NCBI GenBank assembly: GCA_963702935.1
Contig: OY969772.1
Location: forward strand, 2,418,001-2,482,000
DNA length: 64,000 bases
Origin: DAOTWA01 sp963702935
GTDB lineage: Bacteria > Chloroflexota > Anaerolineae > Anaerolineales > Anaerolineaceae
Direction: 5' to 3'
Shown: positions 55,585 to 63,556 of the stretch, piece by piece
Numbering within the stretch: position 1 is the stretch's first letter
Layout: each line of letters begins with the position of its first letter
Program-made: the position numbers and the translations under genes
Notes under the pieces: model-generated
The model's input: only the letters and a program-made list of their open reading frames with translations
The model's database searches: none
Told to the model about the DNA's origin: nothing

Positions 55585-56481
55585 ATGAGTATAACGGCAC
55601 ACCCTGGACTTCCGGAATTTGATTACGTCAAGCCGGTCAGCCTGGCCGAGGCCAGCCAGTTCATGGCCGCGCATCCCGCCGAAGCCAGGCTATTCACCGG
55701 CGGCACGGATACCTTCGTGCGCATGCGCGACGGCTTCTGGAAGGAAAAGTATCTGGTGGACGTCAAGGGCCTGGAGGGCATGGGCGAGATCGCCTTCGAC
55801 GCGCGCGCCGGCCTGACGCTGGGGGCGGCGGTCAACATGAACCGGGTGATCGCGTCCCCGGTGGTGCAGCAAGCTTATCCGCTCCTGGCGGAGGCGGCGC
55901 ATTCGGTGGCCAGTTACCCGTTGCGCACCCGCGCCACCATCGCCGGGAACATCTGCAACGCTTCGCCGGCAGCCGACACCACCGGCGCCTGCCTGGTGCT
56001 GGGCGCTTCCCTGCGCGTGCACGGTTTGGACGGTTACCGGGAGCTGCCGTTGGACGCCTTCTTCCTCGGGCCGGGCAAGACCCAATTGAAGGCCGGCGAC
56101 ATCGTCACGGCGCTGAAATTTCCGCTTCCCCCGCCGGGCTGCCAGGGCAAGTACATCAAGCTGGGACGCAATGCCCTGGGCGACCTGGCCATCGTGGGGG
56201 TGACGGCGCTGGGTTACCCGGACGCCGCCGCGCCTTCCGGTTTCCGCTTCAGGATCGCCCTGGCCTCGGTGGCACCCACGCCCATCCTGGCGGGGAAAGC
56301 CGAAGCCCTGCTGGCGGAGGGCCCCATCACGGCTGAGAGCATCGACGCGGCGGCTGAGGCCGCCATGGGAGCGTGCAGCCCCATCGACGACGTGCGCGGC
56401 AGCGCCCGTTATCGCAAGCTGATGGTGCGCAACCTGACCCGCAAAGCCCTGCTGGACGTTTGGGGCCGGCTCCAACCCTAG
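55585..56481 (+). CDS. Xanthine dehydrogenase-family FAD-binding subunit (CoxM/CutM type)
   Basis: 298 residues from the ATG at 55585 with GAGAGGAAAT upstream. FAD_binding_5 motifs: LFTGGTDTFVRMRDG near residue 38 and LRTRATIAGNICNASPAADT near 110, which bind FAD phosphates, followed by a CO dehydrogenase flavoprotein C-terminal domain (FRIALASVAPTPI). It passes electrons from the Fe-S subunit to an acceptor. First gene of a tight operon: the iron-sulfur gene starts 29 bases on and the molybdenum subunit follows. Confidence 0.95.
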   Translation: MSITAHPGLPEFDYVKPVSLAEASQFMAAHPAEARLFTGGTDTFVRMRDGFWKEKYLVDVKGLEGMGEIAFDARAGLTLGAAVNMNRVIASPVVQQAYPLLAEAAHSVASYPLRTRATIAGNICNASPAADTTGACLVLGASLRVHGLDGYRELPLDAFFLGPGKTQLKAGDIVTALKFPLPPPGCQGKYIKLGRNALGDLAIVGVTALGYPDAAAPSGFRFRIALASVAPTPILAGKAEALLAEGPITAESIDAAAEAAMGACSPIDDVRGSARYRKLMVRNLTRKALLDVWGRLQP

Positions 56482-56510
56482 CGCCTGGCCCGGAACTGGA
56501 GGAAAAGGAT

Positions 56511-56993
56511 ATGTCCTTACACCGCATTAACCTGATCGTGAATGGAGAGGCCGAGCAGGTGGACGTGCCCTCCAATATGACCCTCTTACAAATGCTGCGT
56601 GAAAAACTGGCTCTGATCGGCACCAAGAACGGCTGTGCCTCCGGAGAATGCGGCGCGTGTACAGTGATCGTCAACGGCGACGCGGTCAATTCCTGCATGG
56701 TGCTGGCGGTCGAATGCGACGGCGCCGACGTCCTGACCGTGGAGGGCCTGGCCTTCGACCACCGCCTGGACTCGCTGCAGCAGGCTTTTATCGACGAAGG
56801 CGGAGTGCAATGCGGCTTCTGTACGCCGGGCATGCTCATGTCTGCCAAGGCTTTGCTAGAGCGCAACCCCGACCCTACCGATTTCGAGATACGCGATGCA
56901 TTGGTCGGCAACCTGTGCCGCTGCACCGGCTATGGGCGCATTATCGAGGCGGTGAAGAAAGGCGCGCAAGCCTCAAAGGTTCCCCAGGCTTAG
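56511..56993 (+). CDS. Xanthine dehydrogenase-family 2Fe-2S subunit
   Basis: 160 residues from the ATG at 56511 with GGAGGAAAAGG upstream. N-terminal plant-type 2Fe-2S domain with ligands in CASGECGACTVIVNGDAVNSC, given here as C-x4-C-x2-C followed by a distal Cys. The C-terminal helical domain holds the second cluster in CGFCTPGM and NLCRCTGYGRI. This is the standard CoxS/XdhC-type small subunit that links the Mo site to the FAD. It is co-transcribed with the FAD and Mo subunits. Confidence 0.96.
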   Translation: MSLHRINLIVNGEAEQVDVPSNMTLLQMLREKLALIGTKNGCASGECGACTVIVNGDAVNSCMVLAVECDGADVLTVEGLAFDHRLDSLQQAFIDEGGVQCGFCTPGMLMSAKALLERNPDPTDFEIRDALVGNLCRCTGYGRIIEAVKKGAQASKVPQA

Positions 56994-57038
56994 GCGCTGC
57001 TTTCTCATCCTGGGTGCTCACCGAATTTCGGAGGAAAA

Positions 57039-59399
57039 ATGGAAAAGACGGAAATAACCAGCGAGAAGATCCCTCAGCCCATCGGCCAGAGTGTAACCCG
57101 TTTAGACGCCCGCGAGAAGGTGACCGGCTCGGCCATCTTCGCCGACGATATCCAGTTCGGGCCGGGCATGTTGTATTGCCGCGTGAAGCGCAGCCCCTAT
57201 CCGCACGCCATCATCAAGAAGATAGACGCGAGCAAGGCGCGCGCGCTGCCGGGCGTCAAGGCGATTGCCATGGACGAGCCGGACACCAATTACACCGGCC
57301 TCTATTTGCAAGACCGCAAGATTTTCGCCAGCGATCGGGCGCGCTACGTGGGCGACCCGATCGCGGCCGTGGCTGCCACCAGCGAGGAGATCGCCGAGCA
57401 GGCCGTGGAGCTGATCGAGGTCGAGTACGAGGTGCTGCCGGGGGTGTTCGACCCGGAATACGGCGCCTCGCCGCAAGCGCCGCTGATCCACCCCGACCTG
57501 GGCAATTACGTGGTGGCCAACTTCATCTTCCCGGTGCCGGGCACCAACATCTCGAACCACTTCAAGCTGCGCCGGGGCGACACGGACAAGGCCTTCAAAG
57601 CCTGCGCGGCGGTGGTGGAGCATTCCTACCGCATTCCCCACGTGCAGCACGTGCCCATCGAGCCACACGTGGCGGTGGCCAAGGTGACCGAGAACGGCAA
57701 GGTGATGCTGTGGGCCAGCTCGCAGTCGCCTTTCGCCCAGCGCAACCTGATCGCCAAATCCCTGGGCATCTCGCACAGCGACATCGAAGTGATCGCGCCC
57801 CTGGTGGGCGGCGGGTTCGGCAGCAAGGCGGGCGTCAGCATGGAAGCCGTGGCAGTGGCGGTGGCCTTCAAGGCGCCGGGGCGCCCGGTCAAGCTGCGCC
57901 TGACGCGCGAGGAAGAGTTCCACGCGGCCTTCGTGCGCCAGGGGCTGGTGGCGCACTTCAAGATGGGCTGCGACGAGAACGGCAAGCTGCTGGCGATGGA
58001 GAACAAATATTACTGGGACGGCGGGGCTTACACCGAATACGGCGTGAACATCACGCGCGCTTCCGGCTACAGCGGCACCGGCCCTTATCTCGTGCCGAAC
58101 GTGAAGAACGACGCCTACTGCGTGTACACCAACCATCCGGTGGGCGGCCCCATGCGCGGCTTCGGCATGCCGGAGATGCACGCCGGCCTGGAACAGTGCA
58201 TCGACGAGCTGGCAGAGGCCGTGGGCGTGGACCCGGTGGAATTCCGCCGGCTCAACTGCGTCAAGGGCGGCGACGTTACCCTGACCGGCATGGTCATGCA
58301 CCCCAACGGGCTGCTGCAATGCATCGATAAGGTGGCGGAAGAGATCCACTGGAAGGAGAAGCCCAAGGCCAGCGCGCCCAACAAGCGCCGCGGCAAGGGC
58401 ATCGCCATCATGTGGAAAGCCCCGGCCATGCCGCCCAACGCCGGCTCGAGCGCCTGGGTGGAGCTGAACGAGGACGCCACGGCCACGGTCGGGTTGGGGG
58501 GGCAGGAGCTGGGCCAGGGCACCTTCACGGTCATGGCGCAAATGGTGGCGGCGACCCTGGGCATCCCTTACGAATCGGTGCGGGTGGCCCGCCCGTTGGA
58601 CACGGACTACAGTCCCTACGAATGGCAGACCGTGGCCAGCCGCCTGACCTGGAGCATGGGCAACGCCGTCCTGTCTGCGGCGCGCGACGCGCGCACGCAG
58701 ATCCTGGACATGGTGGCGCAGGCCTGGGGCGAGAAGTCCGAAAACCTGGACATCGTCAACGGTACGGTCATCTCCTACAAGAGCGAGGAATCCGTCTCGC
58801 TGCACGACATTGTCATCTACGGCATGCCCCGCCCCAATTTCGAGGGCTGGGTGGGCGGCCCCATCGTGGGGCGCGGCAAGTTCATGCCGACCTACGTGAC
58901 CGGCCTGGACGCGGACACCGGCCAGGGAACGCGCGCGGTGGTGCATTACACCACCGGGGCGCAGGCCGTGGAAGTGGAAGTGGATCTGGATACCGGCAAA
59001 GTGGAGGTGATCAGGGGCGTGGCGGCCTTCGACGCCGGCCGCGCCATCAACCCCGAGATGGTCAAGGGGCAGATCGAGGGCGGTTTCGTGCAGGGCCTGA
59101 GCACGGCGCTCTTCGAGAGCATGAAGCTCAAGGAAGGCATCCTGACCAACCCCAGCTTCGTGGATTACCGCATCGCCACGACGGCCGACGTGCCGCAGGA
59201 GCTCAAGGCCATCATCGTGGAAGTTCCCCAGGACGACGGCCCCTTCGGGGCGCGCGGCGTGGGCGAGCACCCCATGGTGCCCACCATCCCGGCCATTGCC
59301 AACGCGATCGACGACGCCGTGGGGGTGAGGGTGGGCAGCCCGCCGTTTTCTTCCGAGAAGGTGTATCTGGCGATGTTAGACGCCGGCGTGGTAAAGTAA
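57039..59399 (+). CDS. Molybdopterin-binding hydroxylase large subunit, xanthine oxidase family
   Basis: 786 residues, full length. The start region IGQSVTRLDAREKVTGSAIF is typical. Mo-cofactor contacts are GGGFGSKAG (~264), the GGPMRGFGMPE loop (~370) and GQELGQGTFTVMAQ (~490). The catalytic Glu is in GARGVGEHPM near the C-terminus (~737). A Phe/Arg pattern of true xanthine dehydrogenase is not evident and there is no AYRGAGR as in carbon monoxide dehydrogenase, so the substrate is probably another N-heterocycle or aldehyde. It hydroxylates C-H bonds with water as oxygen source. Operon partners point to a catabolic pathway with the cyclase downstream. Confidence 0.93.
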   Translation: MEKTEITSEKIPQPIGQSVTRLDAREKVTGSAIFADDIQFGPGMLYCRVKRSPYPHAIIKKIDASKARALPGVKAIAMDEPDTNYTGLYLQDRKIFASDRARYVGDPIAAVAATSEEIAEQAVELIEVEYEVLPGVFDPEYGASPQAPLIHPDLGNYVVANFIFPVPGTNISNHFKLRRGDTDKAFKACAAVVEHSYRIPHVQHVPIEPHVAVAKVTENGKVMLWASSQSPFAQRNLIAKSLGISHSDIEVIAPLVGGGFGSKAGVSMEAVAVAVAFKAPGRPVKLRLTREEEFHAAFVRQGLVAHFKMGCDENGKLLAMENKYYWDGGAYTEYGVNITRASGYSGTGPYLVPNVKNDAYCVYTNHPVGGPMRGFGMPEMHAGLEQCIDELAEAVGVDPVEFRRLNCVKGGDVTLTGMVMHPNGLLQCIDKVAEEIHWKEKPKASAPNKRRGKGIAIMWKAPAMPPNAGSSAWVELNEDATATVGLGGQELGQGTFTVMAQMVAATLGIPYESVRVARPLDTDYSPYEWQTVASRLTWSMGNAVLSAARDARTQILDMVAQAWGEKSENLDIVNGTVISYKSEESVSLHDIVIYGMPRPNFEGWVGGPIVGRGKFMPTYVTGLDADTGQGTRAVVHYTTGAQAVEVEVDLDTGKVEVIRGVAAFDAGRAINPEMVKGQIEGGFVQGLSTALFESMKLKEGILTNPSFVDYRIATTADVPQELKAIIVEVPQDDGPFGARGVGEHPMVPTIPAIANAIDDAVGVRVGSPPFSSEKVYLAMLDAGVVK

Positions 59400-59430
59400 C
59401 TCTATCATTTCATCAAAAGGAGAAACTGTC

Positions 59431-60312
59431 ATGAAAATGATCGACCTTACCATCCCTCTAGGCATTGCCACGCCGCCGTGGCCCACCTACGAGCCTTTGC
59501 AGATCAAGTATTTCAAGCGCCTGGCCCCCAACGGCGCTAACGGGCAGGTCGTGACCCACTCCAACCACCTGGGCACCCACCTGGACGGCGAGATCCATTT
59601 CCACACCCCCGGGCGGGACATCGCTGCCCTGCCGATGGATTACCTGGTGCACGAGGCGGCCGTCGTGGACCTGAGCGACGTCTCCGGCGATTACGACGTC
59701 TACACCAGCAAGATGGTGGAAGAGCGCGTGGAGGTCAAGGAGGGCGACATCCTCATCCTCCACACCGGCTACCACCACTTCGGCTGGGACATGCCCACCG
59801 CCAACGAGATCCGCTACATGGTGATGCACCCCGGCCCAGACCGCGAATTCGCCGATTGGGCCAAGGCCAAAAAGCTGCGCTGGATCGGCGTCGACTGCGG
59901 CTCGGCCGACCACCCCATGAACACCATCATCCGCGATTGGATGCCGCGCCAGGCGCGCCAGGCCGAAAAGGTCTTCCAGAAGAAATTCGGGGTGCCCCTG
60001 GCCGAGTACTTCGACGACAGCAAGTACCAGTTGATGCACCTGGAGATGTTCCCCTACGGCATCATCCACGCGGAGTGCATCGGCGGCGACATCGACCTGC
60101 TGGTCAATCGCCGCACGACCATCGGCTTCTTCCCCTGGCGCTTCGTGGACGGCGAGGCCAGCATCGGGCGCTGCGTGGCCATGGTCGAGGACGGCGAGTA
60201 CGAGGAATTGATGGCGAAGAAAGCCGAGATGCCTAAAACCAAGTTCGGCGACGCCTACGAGCCCAAACACGTGGAAAGCCTCAACAAGCTGAGCGCCGCC
60301 AACCTGAGCTGA
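59431..60312 (+). CDS. Cyclase/kynurenine-formamidase-like metal hydrolase
   Basis: 293 residues. The family signature HLGTHLDGEIHFH (HxGTHxDxxxHF) at ~46-58 binds a divalent metal (Mn or Zn). It is accompanied by GDILILHTGYHHFGW and WIGVDCGSADHP later. In this family isatin hydrolase, kynurenine formamidase and cyclamide-type hydrolases open amide or lactam bonds. Placed 31 bases after the molybdenum hydroxylase, it could hydrolyse the oxidised ring, as isatin hydrolase or cyclic amide hydrolases do. The substrate is not known. Confidence 0.85.
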   Translation: MKMIDLTIPLGIATPPWPTYEPLQIKYFKRLAPNGANGQVVTHSNHLGTHLDGEIHFHTPGRDIAALPMDYLVHEAAVVDLSDVSGDYDVYTSKMVEERVEVKEGDILILHTGYHHFGWDMPTANEIRYMVMHPGPDREFADWAKAKKLRWIGVDCGSADHPMNTIIRDWMPRQARQAEKVFQKKFGVPLAEYFDDSKYQLMHLEMFPYGIIHAECIGGDIDLLVNRRTTIGFFPWRFVDGEASIGRCVAMVEDGEYEELMAKKAEMPKTKFGDAYEPKHVESLNKLSAANLS

Positions 60313-60362
60313 TCCGGCCGTTGAGACACTTCTTATCAATCTAATCTTTGAAGGAGAGCCCT

Positions 60363-61088
60363 ATGTATCTCGAACCACCTGAGAAGGTATCCCAGGAACA
60401 GATCACGATCAACGTCTCGGAGATCGAGCCGCTGTTACAGGCTCCTCCGATGGATATCAAGCCCTGGCCGGGCGCCATGATTACCCTCAAGGACGGGCGC
60501 AGCATGTACATCCGCGCCGCCAAATTAGAAGAAGCGCCGGCGATGATGGCCTACATGAAGCGCGTCATGGAGGTGGAGCACGACTTCTACGACGTGGTCG
60601 GCGCCCGCGTGTACGCCGAGCTCATCGGCTGGTATCGCCAGCGCCTCAAGGACCCCTACGTGCTGGTCGGGCTGATCGACGGGCAGTGGGTGGGCTTCGC
60701 CAACGGGCGCCTGATGAATGAGGACGTCAACATCAGCCTGCACACCATGGCGCTGGCGCGCGGCGGGCGCATCGGCGCCATCATGTACTACACCAAGGCC
60801 TATTACGCCTTCGAGATGCTGGGCAATAAAGAATGGTGGGCCACTTACGAAAGCTACAACGGCTGGCACCGCTGGGGCCTGGGCATGGCCCAGCCCAGCT
60901 ATCCCTGGCCGGAGTACCAGCACGAGCTGGGCGGCGCGCGGGTATATTACGTTACCAAAAAGTATTGGGACACGACCGTCAAGAATTACGTCCGCCAGAT
61001 GGTCGGAGCGGATCTGGTCTTCGACGTGCCGGATAGCCTCGTCAAGGCCAACGAAAAGATGATCGTCCCGGAAGAGGTGGTGGTCTAG
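60363..61088 (+). CDS. GNAT-like or unknown protein in the molybdenum hydroxylase operon
   Basis: 241 residues from the ATG at 60363 with AAGGAG upstream. A segment from ~45 (MITLKDGRSMYIRAAKLEEA) resembles the N-terminal strand and helix of GNAT acetyltransferases, and DPYVLVGLIDGQWVGFANGR could be the central strand and splayed loop. The pyrophosphate loop (Q/RxxGxG/A) is not clear. Many aromatic residues lie near YNGWHRWGLGMAQPSYPWP. It may be a GNAT relative without acetyl-CoA binding or an unrelated enzyme. Being last in the operon, it likely takes part in the same pathway. Confidence 0.6.
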   Translation: MYLEPPEKVSQEQITINVSEIEPLLQAPPMDIKPWPGAMITLKDGRSMYIRAAKLEEAPAMMAYMKRVMEVEHDFYDVVGARVYAELIGWYRQRLKDPYVLVGLIDGQWVGFANGRLMNEDVNISLHTMALARGGRIGAIMYYTKAYYAFEMLGNKEWWATYESYNGWHRWGLGMAQPSYPWPEYQHELGGARVYYVTKKYWDTTVKNYVRQMVGADLVFDVPDSLVKANEKMIVPEEVVV

Positions 61089-61110
61089 CCTCACCCCTTA
61101 TCTTCCCTAT

Positions 61111-61151
61111 TGATCCCCCCAACCCCCTTCGTAAGGGGGGATCAGTTTTTT
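61111..61151 (+). terminator. Terminator of the molybdenum hydroxylase operon
   Basis: TGATCCCCCC (61111-61120) pairs perfectly with GGGGGGATCA (61135-61144), followed by GTTTTTTG. Confidence 0.88.
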
Positions 61152-61167
61152 GTAGGGCGGCATTCCA

Positions 61168-61200
61168 ATGCCGCCGCCTTGACCAGAAAGGCGGCGGCAT
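61168..61200. repeat. GC-rich inverted repeat after the operon
   Basis: ATGCCGCCGCCTT (61168-61180) and its exact complement (61188-61200) around a 7-base loop. No T tract follows in either direction; it lies just past the stop of the convergent SDR gene and may stabilise its transcript. Confidence 0.7.
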
Positions 61201-61210
61201 GATTACCTTT

Positions 61211-62092
61211 TCAGTGATCTGCTTCCACAGTCTCTTTCAGGCCGGTCAATTCTATGCTGATCTCCCACAGGCGGCGGGCGGCGTCTCGATCATAAGAGGC
61301 CGGCGAAGACACGGCCAGCTTCTGGTTGGTGAAGTATTTGCCGGTGATAGTCTGCACCTCCGGCGAAGAGGCCAGAACCAGGCTGGTGTCTGCCCCGCGC
61401 TCGGGGTGGGTATCCATCATTTTGGAAACGCGCATCACCAGGCGCGAGAGGGCCGGATTGTTCGCGCCGAAGGTCGTGGCCACGAAGCCGGGGTGCAGGG
61501 CGTTGACCGTCACGCCCGTGCCGTCCAGGCGGCGCGCCAGCTCGTAGGTGAAGAGCAGATTGGCCAGCTTGGACTGCTTGTAGGCCAGCAGGGGGTCGTA
61601 TCCGGCTTTGAATTGCAAATCGGCGAAGTTGATCTCGGTGTTCTTGTGCAGCTCTGACGAGACGTTGATGATGCGCGCGGGAGCGCTGCCTTTCAGCCGG
61701 TCCAACAGCAAATTGGAAACCAGGAAATAGCTCAAGTGGTTGAGCGCCAGGGTCATCTCGATGCCGTCCTTGGAGAGGGTGCGCACGTCGAAGACGGCTT
61801 CGATGTTGTTGATCAAGACGTCCAGGCGCTTATAGCGATGCTTGAATTCTTCGGCCAGCTTCCCCACCTGCTCTCGTTGCGAAAGGTCGGCGATGAAATA
61901 ATCCACCGACGGGTTGCCGGTCTCCTGCTTGATCTTGTCGCGCACTTCTGCTCCGCGGTCGGGGCGGCGACCCACGATCACCACCAGCGCTCCCAGCCTG
62001 GCCAGTCCCTGGGCAGTCAGGGCGCCGACGCCTGAAGCGCCGCCGGTGACCATGCAAACCTTTCCTTTCATGCTGGTTTCTGGAGCGGGCAT
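61211..62092 (-). CDS. Short-chain dehydrogenase/reductase (retinol dehydrogenase-like)
   Basis: 293 residues. Classical SDR: cofactor glycine motif VTGGASGVG, the Arg-rich VGRRPDRG favouring NADP, the active-site Ser in INVSSELHK and the catalytic YKQSK (YxxxK). The usual NNAG is NNIEA here. The LNHLSYFLVSNLLLDRL helix and the substrate-pocket tail resemble mammalian retinol dehydrogenase and WW-domain oxidoreductases. The ATG at 62092 has GGCAGGTGCT upstream. Substrate unknown; convergent with the molybdenum hydroxylase operon. Confidence 0.93.
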   Translation of the reverse strand: MPAPETSMKGKVCMVTGGASGVGALTAQGLARLGALVVIVGRRPDRGAEVRDKIKQETGNPSVDYFIADLSQREQVGKLAEEFKHRYKRLDVLINNIEAVFDVRTLSKDGIEMTLALNHLSYFLVSNLLLDRLKGSAPARIINVSSELHKNTEINFADLQFKAGYDPLLAYKQSKLANLLFTYELARRLDGTGVTVNALHPGFVATTFGANNPALSRLVMRVSKMMDTHPERGADTSLVLASSPEVQTITGKYFTNQKLAVSSPASYDRDAARRLWEISIELTGLKETVEADH

Positions 62093-62144
62093 AGCACCTG
62101 CCTTTCTTGAGGGGCGGCCTCACCGGGGTCGCCCGGTTAGAGGT

Positions 62145-63058
62145 TTAGATCCGCCCGTCCTCCTGCCCGTCCAGATAGAGCAGGACGGCCCTGGCGATGG
62201 CCCGGCCCAGCCTGCGTCCGGCGGGGGTGATGGGCGCGCCCCCGTCGAGCGGCTTGCGGAAGTCCGGGCGGGTTTCCAGGTGGAGGGCGTGGGTTTGGTA
62301 GAGAGCGGCTTTGTTCAGAGAGACGGTAAGCAGCGCCGGGCGTTCCAGCACGCCCAGCTCTTCGGGCCGGTCGTTGTAAAGCAGAAAAGCATCTTCGGAC
62401 CCGGCCGGATCTGCGCGCCCAGGGGAGTGGGCCATTGCAGGTCGGCGGCCAGCAGGCGGGCGAAATCCAGCGCGCGCGTGAGGCGGTTGCAGCCCGCGCT
62501 CACTTCCAGGTCGAGGCGGCGTTTCTGGGACATGCCGTGGCATTCCAGGAGGAGTCGGGCCGGCTCGGAGAAGATCTCCACGAAATAAGGGCTGGTCTCC
62601 TCTTTGTTCGGGTCAACGCGGGTGGCGTGCGCCATGACGACCAGCTTGCAGGGCACGTTCTGCTCGACCAGGCGCGAGAAGGCCACCAGCCCAAAGGAAG
62701 CCGAGTTCTCGTCCGCCGGGCGTGAAAAGGGCCGGCCGTTTTTGTCCAGGCGCTGTTCGCACAGCCGGCTCTCTCCGAGGGCGGTATGGTGAGGCGCGCC
62801 CAGCACCACCTGGTAGGGCGGTTCCCCGAAGCGCAGGGAAAGCAGCAGGTCCTGGCTGTCCATCCAGGCCGACAGCCTGGCCGTTGGGACTTCTTCGTCG
62901 ATCTTCCAGAGCTCTTCTTTACGCTGTACCTGCTGGATAACGGTATGAACTTCTTCCATCGTGATTCCGTCTGGGATGCGAATCGAGCTGAGCTGCAATG
63001 AACGGCCAGCTTGATCGGGCTTTCCCTTGTGTAGATAGGGAACGAAAGGTAAGGCCAT
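62145..63058 (-). CDS. Putative metal-dependent amidohydrolase/carboxypeptidase-like protein (frameshift near 62415)
   Basis: About 304 residues joined. Residues ~80-180 contain YQVVLGAPHHTALGES, a second RPADENSA, HATRVDPNKEE and LLLECHGMSQKRRLDLEVSAG in order. The pattern of His and acidic residues resembles N-formylglutamate amidohydrolase or related zinc peptidases, though key residues are not certain. After a shift near 62415 the end (EDAFLLYNDRPEELGVLE, TPAGRRLGRAIARAVLLYL) follows to a stop at 62145. The ATG at 63058 is the likely start with GGGGG ten bases upstream. Function assigned only at fold level. Confidence 0.45.
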
Positions 63059-63289
63059 CGATATGCAACCCCCACAACGTTGATCGCGTTTGCATAGAGT
63101 ACTGCTTTAAGAATAGCCCAACTCGAAAGAAAAGTCAAATTCAAAAAAAGCCGGGAGAGCATTCTTGGGGCGCTATTTCGCTTGACCTGAGGAAAAGGGC
63201 GTTATAAAATCGTCATTGTTTCTGAAAAATGTAATGTAGTTGTAAATTGGTTAGCGTTTTATTCTGTTTTAAGTTTAGGAAATTTGTGC

Positions 63290-63295
63290 TATACT
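63290..63295 (+). promoter_or_regulatory. -10 element next to a GTG start (possible leaderless gene)
   Basis: TATACT at 63290-63295, seven bases before the GTG at 63302. A weak -35 (TTTAAG) lies about 16 bases upstream. If used, transcription would start at or near the GTG. Confidence 0.4.
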
Positions 63296-63301
63296 GGTAC
63301 C

Positions 63302-63556
63302 GTGCAGACGAATCACGATCTCTGGCAAACCTGGTCTGATCGCTTAGGGCGCCTGGGTTTGAAAAGTGTGGCAGCCTCGTTGCTGGATGCGTCTGGTCCG
63401 CTGGCCGTTCTAGGGGCGCAGGCGCTCTATCTGGGGCAGCCTTTTTTGAATCAGGCCCTCCCCGATCGTCATTTCCAGGCCCTGGCCGAGCTGCTCGAAA
63501 ACCAGGACGAGCTCAGGTCTTTTACCGCTTTCCTGCGGGAGGAAAAGCCTTCGTGA
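63302..63556 (+). CDS. Small protein of unknown function upstream of a DUF6754-type gene
   Basis: 84 residues from the GTG at 63302; a TTG at 63284 would put the start inside the promoter. Composition is helix-friendly with no membrane segment (SVAASLLDASGPLAVLGAQA, then AELLENQDELRSFTAFLREE). No family recognised. Its TGA overlaps the GTG of the next gene by two bases, so the two are translationally coupled, and it may form a complex with that membrane protein. Confidence 0.6.
   Translation: MQTNHDLWQTWSDRLGRLGLKSVAASLLDASGPLAVLGAQALYLGQPFLNQALPDRHFQALAELLENQDELRSFTAFLREEKPS

Noticed and set aside
56648..58330. A 560-codon plus-strand frame across the 2Fe-2S and Mo genes
   Set aside because: Arg/Gly-rich shadow frame crossing two well-supported genes; no start signal or similarity.
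57102..59270. A 722-codon open frame antisense to the molybdenum subunit
   Set aside because: It mirrors the GC-rich codon pattern of the real gene, is rich in His/Ala/Gly/Arg, has no family motifs, and the sense strand encodes an intact, recognised protein.
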